From Hydnum rufescens UP504 (Eukaryota > Basidiomycota > Agaricomycetes > Cantharellales > Hydnaceae), in assembly GCA_014904985.1 (NCBI GenBank), contig MU129285.1:1-36597 (forward strand): a stretch of 36,597 bases of DNA. The letters run 5' to 3'. A program made the position numbers and the translations under genes. The notes under the pieces are model-generated. The model saw nothing but the letters and a program-made list of their open reading frames with translations, had not been told where the DNA came from and searched no databases. Below are positions 8,072 through 18,241 of this stretch, piece by piece. The first letter of the stretch is position 1; every line of letters begins with the position of its first letter.

Positions 8072-10142
8072 CTAAGTCTCTTGAGCGGATGGCACCATTC
8101 CCAAGGTTTGACATATCTCTGCGATGGTCGGGCGACAAGCGGCCTCTGGATCCCAGCTGGGTTCCAAGAATCCCAGATCATGCTGAGAAATGATGGTGCC
8201 AATCCTGTATGGAGATTCACCCAGACAGATAGCGCACATTACCAGAGGGGCAGTCTTATACCAGATGAATGGAGGGTTTCCGGTCATAATCTACAAAGAG
8301 CGGGATAGAATAAGAGTCATGCCACATTTTTAGAAAACGCTAAGTGCAAACCTCGGCATATGTGCAGGCATATGCGTATATGTCACCTGAAGGACTTCGA
8401 AATCCTGGATTGCCATTCAACTGTTCGTAGGCCATGAAACGAAGTGTACCGCCAATGGCGGAGGACGTGAAACCAGTCGGACCACCATCCAGTTTTACAG
8501 ACAGGCCAAAATCGCACAAGGCCGCACGTCCATTCAATGCAACAAGAACATTGGCCTGAAAGGACAGGTTAGAACATATACAATGCTCGGGACATCTGAG
8601 TATCGAACCCCTTTCAAGTCTCCGTGTATAATCGGCGGATCTCGCTCGTGGAGATATCGGAGCCCACTCGCCACGTCTTCGCACTAAGCACTTCGTAAGA
8701 ACACAGAATGATCATTCATGAAAGCACTTTGGCATTACCAATGCTTCACGTCGCACGTTGGGAACTCGTCGGGTATACTGGAGAACATTGCCGTGTGAGT
8801 ACCAAGGCGAAACAAGACCAGGCCCCAATTTCCCTGAGACGAGGCCAAGAAGAGGTACGATATTTGGATGATTCAGCGACTTCCATACCCGCGCTTCCCG
8901 TCTCAACCTCTATGGAACAGTCACATTAATGGGGTCCTAGCTAATAATGGTTTCATAACACCTTGAGAGTTTTGTCGCATTCATTGTCCTGACGCGGCAT
9001 TCGAAGGATCTTCACAGCAACCTAGTTGAAGAGGAAGGCTGTAGCGGTCCCAAAGATTTGCAAAACTCTTGGGCCTACTTTGTTTGAACTCCCTTGAGAC
9101 TTCTTCCTATCAGCAAGGAACACTAAGGAATATCCTCCACTTGGCGACCAAGGTCTTGTTGTGTATTTCACGAGTGACGTCAGGAACCGCGAAGTCAGGG
9201 GGGACTTGCTTATCTTTCGATAGGAAGAAGTTGGGGACATCTCTGCCCTTATAATGAAGTGAGGGCCATGTTCGGGCGTTGCTCCCGCCCATGGAGTTTG
9301 ACAAGGCCAAGGGGTTGATGGTCCCCAAGGGATGGTGAACAGATGGAAGGAGAGTGGGAGTGTGTTGATCATGCAATCCAAGGCTTGGGTCTCGGACGCC
9401 CCCGATGTCATCAGGCTCGCCGCTTAAACGACGGGGGGGTTTAACAAGCCCGACGAAGGGGTGGTAGTCATATGCAGGCCAGCTTCTCCCCAGGCCCGGG
9501 GATGGATCCCATTGCTCACCGCAAGTATTTTTCGCATCATGGATGTCGTCACTTGGGTTGTAGTCCTCGGGTGTATGGGTCCAGGTGCTGCTTGCGAGTC
9601 GACGGGGGGTGCGGCGCGCGGGTGCGCGTGACGTATTTGACACAAACTCGGGAGACGAATACCAGCCTCCACGAGACCCGTCACCAGGAGGATGGGTCTG
9701 GCCTCCATTTGAACGGGAGTCCCTAATGCCAAAGGCAGCACTGTCAGATAAATAGTGTTTATAAGGCGCCGGCTCCATGGCCCATGTTGGAGATCTGGCT
9801 TGCCACTTGCCCCATGAGTGGCTGCTGCATGAACAGATGCTGAGTAAATTGCATTGTCACAACGGAAATGACGTACGATGGATACACCAAGACCGAGTCT
9901 TCCATTGGCTTGTACCCACTGGAGTCATCTGAAATGGCTTGTGTATGGGTATTGGAATCCTCTCGGGGACGTTGCGAATTGAACGAAGAGGGGGGACTGG
10001 TTGATCGACGCGACCTAGCTTCTTGCCACGTGACTAATAGTTCTCGTGCTCGCCACAGCTCCATCGTGCAACGACGTCGGTCCATAAGTGAGTGTGAGCC
10101 TTTTAAGGGACGATCTAATGCGGGGGTGGGGTTAGGCATCAT
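8072..10142 (-). pseudogene. Kinase paralogue K1 (HGDLK type, TKL-like), frameshifted
   Basis: Ser/Thr-type kinase gene on the minus strand. A variable Ser/Pro-rich N-terminal exon (ATG 10142) leads to the glycine loop ASGGYSLVF. Five further exons follow: 9021-8962 (VAVKILR, ATP-binding Lys), 8909-8739 (REARVWKSLNHPNIVPLLG), 8683-8609 (IIHGDLKG catalytic loop), 8555-8352 (ANVLV, CDFGLS) and 8290-8072 (SWDPEAACRPT). These introns are phase 0. An extra base near 9141 in the first exon, compared with K2, shifts the frame just before the glycine loop. Frames also change near 9760-9780, which may be an intron. The APE motif reads AYE. The gene resembles K4 most closely (YAYACTY, GESPY). A TATA box lies at 10191-10200. 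Without the shift it would be a plausible active kinase. Confidence 0.82.
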
Positions 10143-10190
10143 TGAACCCTGACGATACTTGTGAAGGGGGAACGACGAGTTGAGGTAGGC

Positions 10191-10200
10191 CTTTATATAG
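10191..10200 (-). promoter_or_regulatory. TATA box of K1
   Basis: On the minus strand CTATATAAAG sits about 50 bases upstream of the K1 ATG at 10142, a usual distance for a basidiomycete core promoter with a short leader. Confidence 0.55.
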
Positions 10201-10365
10201 ATGTTTCGTGAGCGGATGGACAGAATGTCAAGGGAATACTGAGGAGCCCTATAGGAAGACGGACCAGAGAGGATTATCGCAGGAGGAGTTGTGGGCTATG
10301 GCCTACACTCTATGAAGGACAGGGCGTCGGTTTCAGCGAGGGCGAGCCAAAGCTCATCGAAAAAA

Positions 10366-10379
10366 GCGCAGCAAGGCAC
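10366..10379 (+). promoter_or_regulatory. Shared 14-base upstream motif, copy 1 (K1 side)
   Basis: GCGCAGCAAGGCAC lies 224 bases upstream of the K1 start. Its exact reverse complement is at 10564-10577, 232 bases upstream of the divergent K2 start. A 13/14 match lies upstream of K3 (18177-18190). Conservation relative to gene orientation suggests a promoter element of this family. Confidence 0.5.
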
Positions 10380-10563
10380 GGTGTTGCGCGAAGCAGTTTT
10401 ACCCATTCAAGGTAGTTGGCGGGCGCGTACCTGACTACTGTATATCTCGAACTAACGCGGCGCTGTAAACGCCGATGCCCGAGTTTGCAATTGATGTTTT
10501 CAGCAATTACAGTTGAAATAATGAGGGGCATAGCAAATTAGAGTCTCGGAATTGCGAAATGGT

Positions 10564-10577
10564 GTGCCTTGCTGCGC
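10564..10577 (-). promoter_or_regulatory. Shared 14-base upstream motif, copy 2 (K2 side)
   Basis: Exact inverted copy of the motif at 10366-10379. The two stand almost symmetrically in the 666-base divergent spacer between K1 and K2. The following bases (CACACCATTTCGCAATTCCGAG on the minus strand in part) also resemble the sequence beside the K3 copy. Confidence 0.5.
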
Positions 10578-10808
10578 GTTGATCTGGCGCCCTTTTGCCC
10601 TCATTTGGCTGTCCTCGCATTTGCACCCACACACACACTCTTCATCTTCAGAGTAGAGGCGGTGTCATCAATATTCCTTGCCACTATAAGCCACAACCCC
10701 CTCCGCTATAACATTCGTCTGGTCCATCTTCCCGCGTCCCAAGTATCTCAGGGCCTGACTTAACCAATCTTCCCTCCCTCCGCAGACGAACAGCATCCAA
10801 GGTTAACC

Positions 10809-12292
10809 ATGAATACCACCCTCCTGCTAGAACTTGACCTCCCAGGCTCGGAGTCGAATGTATTTTGTTACGCAACGCTGAAATGTCTGGTGGACTTGAT
10901 GGAACCTAGGCGACGAACGAGGATGCAGATTGACACTGCCGACTGCAGCCACTTACCCTTTCCTTCAGAAGTGGCGTCCGTTGGCTCTCCTTGGGGGGCC
11001 GTGGGCTGCGGTGAGTATGCCGTGCGGCCCACTAAGCAAATTCCTTGCGCCACGTCGTCATCGTCATCGTCATCATCGGGCTCGTCAGACAAGACGCGTG
11101 TCGGGAATCCGGAGACAGGTGCGGATGTCCTCAACTCCTTCCTATCAAATGATACGCAATTCCTCCTTCACTTCATAGTTCATGACATCACTTGTGAAAT
11201 ACTCTACAAGACCTTGGTGGCTAGTGGAGGATATTCCTTAGTGTTCCGTGCTGACAGGAGGAAGTCTCAAGGGAACTCGACCAAAGTAGGTGCAAGAGTC
11301 TTATGAATCTTTGGGCCCTTTAGCCTTCCTCTCGAACTAGGTTGCCGTTAAGATCCTTCGAATACCACGTCTAGAGAATGAACGCGGGGATAAAACTCTC
11401 AAGGTACTATTAGACGACTATCAGCTGGGATCCCATTGATACGACTGTTCCGTAGAGGTTGAAACGGGAAGTGCGACTATGGAAGTTGTCGAATCATGTG
11501 AACATCGTGCCTCTTCTTGGCCTCGTCTCGGGGAAATTGGGGCCTGGTCTTGTTACGCCTTGGTACACGCATGGTAATGTTCTTCAGTATATCCGACGGG
11601 GTCCCAACGTGCGACGCGAGGCATTGGTAATGCGAAGTCCGTTCGTGACTTCTCATTTCGTGTTCTTACGAAAACGTTTAGTGCGAAGACGTGGCGAGTG
11701 GGCTCCGATATCTCCACAAGCAAGATCCACCGATTATACATGGAGACTTGAAAGGGGTTCGATACTCAGATTCCCTGACCACTGTATACTCTCTAACCTG
11801 TCCTTGTAGGCCAACATTCTTGTCGCAATGGATGGACGTGCAGCCTTGTGCGATTTTGGCCTGTCTGTAATACTAGATAGTGGTCCGACTGGTTTCACGT
11901 CATTCGTCCTTGGCACTACCCTCCGTTTTAAGGCTCCAGAGGAATTTGTCGAGGATCTGGAAGGTGGAAGTATTCCCAGAGATGTTTACTCCTATGCGTG
12001 CATATACGCTCAGGTCTGCACTCCCTAAATGTTGCGATTGGTTGTGATTCTCACTCTCCATCCATTTTCATAGATCATGACCGGGGACCCCCCATTCCAC
12101 TGGCATAAAACCGACCCTCCGATAATGCGCGCTATCTGTGGGGTGAACTTCCGTACAGAATTGACTCCATCGTTTCCCGTCATAATACTGGATTCCTGGA
12201 GGCTTGCTGGCATGCTGATCCCACTTGTCGCCCTACTATGTCAAACATATGTGACGCCTTGGGAATTCCAGAGGAGCATCTATCGTCCCTAG
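10809..12292 (+). pseudogene. Kinase paralogue K2 (HGDLK type, TKL-like), one late frameshift
   Basis: Six exons, all introns phase 0: 10809-11285, 11341-11403, 11456-11626, 11682-11756, 11810-12013 and 12074 onward. The 159-residue first exon holds a poly-Ser run and ends in the glycine loop ASGGYSLVFRADRRKSQG. Kinase residues visible are Lys163 in VAVKIL, Glu in KREVRLW, Asp259 in IIHGDLKG, Asn264 in ANILV, Asp277 in CDFG and an intact APEEF. In the last exon one base is missing near 12137-12144 (TGTGGGG against TGCAGGGG in K3), so the C-lobe reads out of frame and stops at about 12290. The original frame would run into the 90-bp repeat downstream. It is closest to K3. If the deletion is a sequencing error, the gene may be intact. 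Confidence 0.84.
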
Positions 12293-12535
12293 ACCGGTCT
12301 GTTTATAAGACATACCTCACTTTTTCCCGGAAGCCTCCGGTTTCGGTTCCTTCGGGTTTCGGTTCCAGTCTATCGTCCCCTAGACCGGTCTGTTTATAAG
12401 ACATACCTCACTTTTTCCCGGAAGCCTCCGGTTTCGGTTCCTCGGGTTTCGGTTCCAGTCTATCGTCCCCTAGACCGGTCTGTTTATAAGACATACCTCA
12501 CTTTTTCCCGGAAGCCTCCGGTTTCGGTTCCTCGG
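12281..12535 (+). repeat. 90-bp tandem repeat, about 2.8 copies, derived from the K2 3' end
   Basis: Units start at 12281, 12371 and 12461, and are nearly identical. Each contains TAGACCGGTCTGTTTATAAG and CGGAAGCCTCCGGTTTCGG. The first unit is in frame with the original K2 C-terminus (LDRSVYKTYLTFSRKP). One extra C in the second unit then brings a stop. The repeat therefore seems to have grown from coding sequence. Confidence 0.9.
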
Positions 12536-13096
12536 TGATACAGGATGCTTTCCTTTACTTGTGCCTGGGTATGTAACAGTTGAGTTTCAAGCGTCTCTAA
12601 TAAATAGCCCCCGACCCTTTGTCGTAAATCCTGGGCCGTATCTCCTCGCAAGGGACTTCTCATATTAGTCATCCGGCGACTTAGAGCGGTAACGAGCCCT
12701 ATCGTACTAACATCTTGGATTGATGTCATGATTTCTCACTCTCCAGGAGGCTCGTAAACAGGCTTGGTACACTCGGGTCTGGACTAAAGCCTTGTTTGAT
12801 CATACAGGACCTCTCCCAGATTATTTGTAAAGCTATACGCAAGCGCTAAGTAATATCGAGGCGCTGAAACGTTTCGTAGATTTGGAATGCATATCTAACA
12901 ACCTATGGCAAAGACGCCTGCTTGAAAATGGGCACCGGCTGCGAGCTAAGAAAGGGGCTATCAAGAATAGAGTGAGCAGTGGCAGCCACTGTCAAGGAAG
13001 CCCAGATGACTGGAAGGCTAGTAGAAAGTGAGTACCATCACAACTACAGGCATAACAATCGCAATGGACGAGATGAAGGCTGGCGGTAGCCTAAAC
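12536..13096. other. Intergenic stretch with unassigned short reading frames
   Basis: A minus-strand frame from ATG 12729 (MTSIQDVSTIGLVTAL...) runs into the tandem repeat and looks moderately protein-like. On the plus strand 12750-13030 gives a Lys/Arg/Leu-rich reading (ALKRFVDLECISNNLWQRRL) broken by a stop at about 12826. Neither matches a family I recognise. They may be worn transposon protein. Confidence 0.3.
13089..13096. repeat. 8-bp target-site duplication, left copy
   Basis: GCCTAAAC directly precedes the terminal inverted repeat and is repeated exactly at 13884-13891. Confidence 0.88.
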
Positions 13097-13883
13097 TAGT
13101 GTTGCCAAAGACTCGGGCTTGAGCCCGCTTGAGTCCGAGCCAAGTCCGTTTTGAGCCGAGTCGAGCCAAGTCGTTTGCTTACTAAGCAAAAGACTCGACT
13201 CGACTTCCAGCGACTTGGCTTGAGCTTGAAGTCGACTCAAGCCAAGACTCGGTATTATGTATTTGATACAAAGAGAAGAATTAGATACTGCATAGGGACT
13301 AGGATAGTACAGAGAATTGAAGGTCTATATGACCCGGACACTGGTGGCAACCAATTCTAGGCCCCAGAAACCCGCATCTACCAGTACATACTTGCTAGTA
13401 GGTTTGTTTGTGATTTGACTTTTCTGAATTTTTCATGTGATTACCTGTTTGCGGTAGGAGCATGACCCCAACATGCTTCTGAGTGGCAAAAAAATATGGG
13501 CCTGCCTGATATTGGTGTTGGGAGAGTTCCGTTCATACAATTAGTCAGCACACCTGTATACTTTCTCGGGAAGTACCGATCAAGTCACTCGAAGGAGCAA
13601 AATTTTTTGATCATTTCTGACCAATGGTGGTTGATCTGGACAACAAGCATCATGCTTCAAGATATTCTGAACACCATGACTGGCTTACTGAGGAAGACAA
13701 CTTGATTTAGACTGATTAGTAAAGGTTCATTACATACATAGGCGAGTCGTGGCTCAAGTCGACTTGAAGTCCAAGTCCAGTCCTAAATTTGGCTTGGCTT
13801 CGGCGATAAGCCAAGTCCTTCGGCAGTCGCACGGAGTCGCCCGAAAGTCAGTCCAAGTCGAGCCAAGTGTCGCGGCAACACTA
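13097..13883. mobile_element. hAT-type non-autonomous DNA transposon (787 bp)
   Basis: The ends are perfect 10-bp inverted repeats, TAGTGTTGCC (13097-13106) and GGCAACACTA (13874-13883), flanked by an exact 8-bp duplication GCCTAAAC. An 8-bp duplication with TAG...CTA ends is the hAT signature. Both subterminal regions (13107-13250 and 13740-13870) are packed with short direct and inverted GAGTCGAGCCAAGTC-like words, typical transposase-binding clusters. The middle holds short frames only and no hAT transposase motif, so mobility would depend on another copy. Confidence 0.88.
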
Positions 13884-13891
13884 GCCTAAAC
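13884..13891. repeat. 8-bp target-site duplication, right copy
   Basis: Exact copy of 13089-13096, immediately outside the right terminal inverted repeat. Confidence 0.88.
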
Positions 13892-14302
13892 TTGTTAGGC
13901 GTGAGTCGGATGCAAACATCAGACTCAACGCCACCAAATGTTGTCTCGTCTCTTGTATGAACACGTGATAATAAAGAAATTATGAGGGTATTCGATTCCA
14001 GATAGTTTTTTGTTTCTCTCAGGAAATTCATCCCAGCAGAGTTGCTAATGGCCATAGTGTCTTCATCCCTGGCTTCTCCCCCCTATGATATCACAAGAGG
14101 TCAGATACAAACAAATGGACAGTTGGCACAGGGGACCCCAGCAGGCTGGCATCATTGTCATGTTTCGCCGATTATAACGTGGGGGGGGGGCAATTGTAAC
14201 CTCGCATTGACTCGTTTGTCGCTAAGTCGAAAATGCACATTGAACATTGACACCAAGTTATTGCTACACCGACTCGCACTTACTACATTCTGTTTTTAGC
14301 AT
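13892..14302. other. Intergenic, no gene seen
   Basis: An imperfect inverted repeat lies at 13898-13932 (GGCGTGAGTC facing GACTCAACGCC) and a G run near 14180. Otherwise I see nothing. It probably includes the 3' end of the questin-oxidase-like transcript. Confidence 0.5.
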
Positions 14303-16141
14303 TCAATGACTCTTCCCGAATCTGGCAGCATGTACTCGTGCCGGGATTCCTGGGGGAAGGGAATGGTCCCATTCACCTACGTCCTGGCCTTCCTTTGCCC
14401 ACCCAAGTTCTCCCATAGTCAATCCCGCGACCCGGAGGAAGAGGGTCCCGTCCAGCGCCTCGATGCCCTCAAGTTCGGCCTTCCCTCCAGCCCAATGTCC
14501 CACAGGTCTGGATCCAAACAGATTGGCCCAATGCATCAGAGAACGCGTAATCTTGCACAAATGGTCGTCGGGATGCTCGAGGACGCTCGGGACGATGGCG
14601 AGCCACGGGTTTGGGGTCACGGCCTCTGGCGTCAAAGTGTCCTTGACCGGTTTGTGTGATAATTTTAGGGTGGCGTTGGGATCTTGCGGGGAAATAGAAG
14701 TAGACTTCATGAATTCCTTGATACGGAGGGCCGGCTTTTGTTTCGTGATCCACAATGCCAAGGCCGTGCAAAGATATGAACGGAGTAGGAGTCGAATGGC
14801 ATGTGGAGGGAAGTAGGCCACTATTTCAGGGAAGAAGAGCGAGGATGTAACTAAATGCATCCTTTGAATGAACACGAATGGTAAGTGTGCTGCCGGAGAC
14901 AGAGAGAGGGAGGAAGCCACGTACAACGCAAAGTCTGCACGGAAAGGCCGCTCTTCGTTAGTGCCCCACCCCCCAACTCCGTACATGAGAGTCACCGCGA
15001 ACGCGAATTCTTCAATTTTACGTTCAACTTCGCGATCGTCAGCAGTGCTCCGGGCGATGTTCAAGGTCCACATATTGGCATACCTGTAATGATGCACAAC
15101 AAGCAAGTCAGCCACAATCAACGACGACATGATCCTGAATCGCACTTCCTTGAGTAATGCCCCTTGTAATTTGTCCACAACTTCGTAATAGCTCGTCTTG
15201 GTAATTTCAGTAATGCCGACGGCTTGGGTGGTCATCGACTCATCTCGCTGGATCATTGCGAGGATATTGAACAAGGAAATTTCCTCCGTGCGCGACGACG
15301 GGGCAGGAGAGACATCATTGAATTCAGGGGCCGTATGGCCTAAGCTCAGTGACGTCATGCGAGAAGCGAGGCTAATTTCTCCAAGGAGACTTTCATCATC
15401 CCAGGAAGAGGCCGGAATGAGAGGAGATATATGGGTTTCATGGACAGCCATTTCAGCCAAGGCTGCCCCAATAACTTCATGAGTAGTGGTTCGCGACTAC
15501 GAAGAAACATACGGTGCCTACCTCCTGCTACCACACCTACCACACCAAATTCGAGACCATAGCCGAGGTGAATCATGGGATGGTAGAGGCCTCCAAGGAA
15601 ACGGCTGAACATCTTAGGCTGGTCATTCCCATGCTGGCCGTCATAGTTGGCCTTTCTGGAATAGATGTACTCCTCCAAAGTCTTAGAGACACCTTTCTCC
15701 TGTAGGCGTGATGCGAAGAAGGCATAATAGGACTGGTAGTATTTCGGGTCCCCGAGATGGTCGATATAGTTCACTGGGTAATAAGATCTGGAGAAGGAAT
15801 GGCTGGAAGCAGCATCCCTTTATCATGTTCGTAGATGGCCTTCAGTAAATTTGAGTTGGCTCCCAGGGCAAATTTGGCAAATAAGTGATGTAGCATATGA
15901 CTATAGGATTGCTCATGAGTGATCCAAGGGGAATATAAAGAGACAACGATGGGGACTTGTGAAAACCAAGCTCGTTTATGAAGATGTGGTGATTTTGGAA
16001 GTTGAGTTTGAGAAGGATTCGGAGGGTCTGAACAGAGTCATCGGTATGGCCGGCGAGAATGGGTGGACAAAGCGGGGAAGGGGGGAAACGAGAAGGGGCA
16101 GAGAAGAGCCAGTCAAGATCGAGCGTGGAAACCGAAGCCAT
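14303..16141 (-). pseudogene. Questin oxidase-like protein (DUF4243 family), one frameshift
   Basis: The family includes fungal questin oxidase, a Baeyer-Villiger-type enzyme of secondary metabolism; basidiomycete members are mostly uncharacterised. Exons on the minus strand are 16141-15957, 15900-15522, 15462-14925 and 14861-14303. Introns of 56, 59 and 63 nt have GT-AG ends, and phases join correctly. Family marks in order are NHHIFINELGFHN-HMLHHL, MIHLGYGLEFG, LAEMAVHETH, YGVGGWG, MHLVTSSLFFPEIVAY and LDGTLFLRVAGLT. At about 15772-15776 the frame ends in CAG TGA, and the conserved text (NYIDHLGDPKYYQSYY) continues one frame over, so a single base seems lost. With that base the protein would be about 553 residues, normal for the family. 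No other biosynthetic gene is adjacent. Confidence 0.83.
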
Positions 16142-16645
16142 GAGCACAGCTAAGTAACGACTTGCCAAACAAATGGGTGGCAACGTTCAAGGAAAACCCC
16201 GAAATGCTCTGTTTACAATTCCTGGCATGTTTCGAGGCCCTCCTTATCGAGTATCACCCAAATCTAACATGAACCGGTATCTAACTATGCTATATCACTA
16301 CTATGGTGTGCAGTTGCTTTGGTTAAAATTCTTCGAAGTTATTACCTGTTTACAAACAAGCCACCTGGAGAATGAGGAATCATGACATAGTCCAAGACGT
16401 TAGTTACAACGGGTTCATTACGGCTCTTAGTGGCCATACTGACTATGTCCCTCGCAAATAAATATCATTAGTAGTCATCCAAGGGAAAGATCAAGTTGTA
16501 CATCGGGCGCTGTACGCAGGGGCAAGTCAGGAATACCTTCAGTGATCCTGGACCAAGAAGGTTATTCCCATACGACGACCGCCTGAGCCAGCCAGAAAGG
16601 CGAGTCGTGTCCAACACAGACACATAAACGGAAGGATCATAGGGC
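16142..16645. other. Spacer between the questin-oxidase-like gene and K3
   Basis: It holds the 5' flank of the questin-oxidase-like gene and the 3' flank of K3. A minus-strand frame at 16468-16650 (LLEPYDPSVYVSVL) resembles the C-terminal tail of K2 (LSSLDRSVYKTYL) in another frame. K3 may therefore have lost its last 20-40 residues by a shift near 16650. Confidence 0.5.
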
Positions 16646-18038
16646 TCAAGGAGCATCGTCCGGAATTCCCAATATACGACATATGTGTGACATGGTGGGG
16701 CGACAAGCCGGATCGGCATCCCAGCTAGGTCCCAGGAATCCAAGATCATGGCGGGAAACGATGGAATCAATCCTGTACGGAAGTTCACCCCTGCAGATAG
16801 CCCGCATTATCGGAGGGTCGGTCCTATGCCAATGGAATGGAGGCTCCCCGGTCATAATCTATATACATAGGGGAGTAAGAATTTCAAACGGTCACAACAG
16901 ACTAGGGAGTGCAGACCTGAGCGTATATGCAGGCATAGGAGTAAACATCTGTTGGAATGCTTCCACCTTCCAGATCGTTGGCAAATTCCTCCGGAGCCTT
17001 GAAACGGAGCGTACAACCAATGGTGAAGGACGGAAAACCAGTCGGACCACTGTCCAGTATTCTCGCTAGGCCAAAATCGCATAAGACAGCCCGTCCATCC
17101 ATTGCAACAAGAATGTTGGTCTAGAAGAACAGGTTAGAGAGTATATAGTGCTTGGAACATCAGAGTATCAAACCCCTCTAATGTCTCCGTGTATAATCGG
17201 CAGATCTTGCTCGTGGAGATATCGGAGCCCCCTCGCCACGTCTTCGCACTAAGCACTTTGGTAAGAACATAAAATGAGAAGTCACGAAAGCACTTGGGCA
17301 TTACCAATGGCTCGCGTTTCACGTTTGGAACTCGTCGGAGATACTGAAGAATATTGCCATTGGAGTACCAAGGCGTAACAAGACCAGGCCCCAATTTCTC
17401 TGAGACGAGGCCCAGAAGAGGCACAATGTTCCGATGATTCAGGGACTTCCATACTCGCAGTTCCCGCTTCAACGCCTGTGGAACAGTTGTATCAATGGGA
17501 CCCCAGCTCATAACGGTTCCATAATACCTTGAGAATTTCGCCACGTACAACCCGAAAAATCTTCACCGCAACCTAGTCCAAGAGGAGGGCTGTAGGGGAC
17601 CCAAAGAATTCACAAGACTCTCACGCCTACTTTAGTAGGGCTCCCTTGGGACTTCTTCCTATAAGCACGGAGGTGTAAGCAATATCCATTGCTAGCAACC
17701 AAGGTCTTGTTGTATATTTCACAAGTGAGGTCGGGGACTACAAAGTCAGGCAGGAATTGGATATAATCCAACAAGAATGAGCCGGGGACATCTGTACCTG
17801 TCTCCACATTTCTGACCCGTGTATAGTCGGGGCATCGGACGGGAGTCCCAAGCATGGAAGTTCCACAGGAAGGCGAGTCGGCAATCCCCCCGGAATGGGG
17901 AACGGTTAAGAGCTTGCAGGTGTCAGAGTCAATCCGCTGTCCCCGCGTAGTAAAGCCCCCCAGATCTCTTGCCCCTGCGGGACCATGCAGATTCGCCTGT
18001 GAGCCCAGGAGGACAAGATCAGGCGCGAGCGTGCTCAT
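16646..18038 (-). CDS. Kinase paralogue K3 (HGD-type, TKL-like), apparently intact
   Basis: Six exons, 18038-17631, 17572-17528, 17475-17305, 17248-17174, 17120-16917 and 16858-16646, give 371 residues with every intron in phase 0. The first 115 residues are variable. The glycine loop is weak (ASNGYCLHLRAYRKKSQG). Lys140 in VAVKIF, Glu156 in KRELRVW, Asp230 in IIHGDIRG, Asn235 in TNILV, Asp248 in CDFGLA and APEEF are present. The usual catalytic-loop Lys is Arg232, and the HRD arginine is Gly as in its paralogues, so activity cannot be assumed. It is closest to K2 and diverges from K4 across a spacer interrupted by a foldback element. Role unknown. Such kinases are an expanded family in Agaricomycetes. 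Confidence 0.85.
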
Positions 18039-18176
18039 TATAAACCTTGGAATGATGTCCGCCTGCAGAGTGAGGGAGGACGAGTTGAGAGGTACTGGGC
18101 GCGTGGGAAGACAGCGTATATCGATGGGCAGAGGAGGCTGTCGCTTGTGAGTTTCGTGGCCCCAGGGGAGTCATAA

Positions 18177-18190
18177 GCGCAGCGAGGCAC
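18177..18190 (+). promoter_or_regulatory. Shared 14-base upstream motif, copy 3 (K3 side)
   Basis: GCGCAGCGAGGCAC (13/14 to the K1 and K2 copies) lies 139 bases upstream of the K3 ATG in the same orientation relative to the gene. GACGAGTTGAG also occurs upstream of both K1 and K3. Confidence 0.45.
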
Positions 18191-18241
18191 AGCTCTTTGC
18201 AATTGCGTGAGAGAATTCCAAAATCATTATGTAATACTTAT

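Noticed and set aside
9424..9741. Alternative minus-strand protein in another frame of the K1 first exon
   Set aside because: Comparison with K4 supports the other frame (DDIHDAKNT, GLVKPPR) for most of this exon.
10310..10531. Small minus-strand gene between K1 and K2
   Set aside because: It lies over the divergent promoter and one copy of the shared motif, with no family resemblance.
13151..13705. hAT transposase inside the 787-bp element
   Set aside because: The short frames lack the hAT dimerisation motif and any catalytic pattern.
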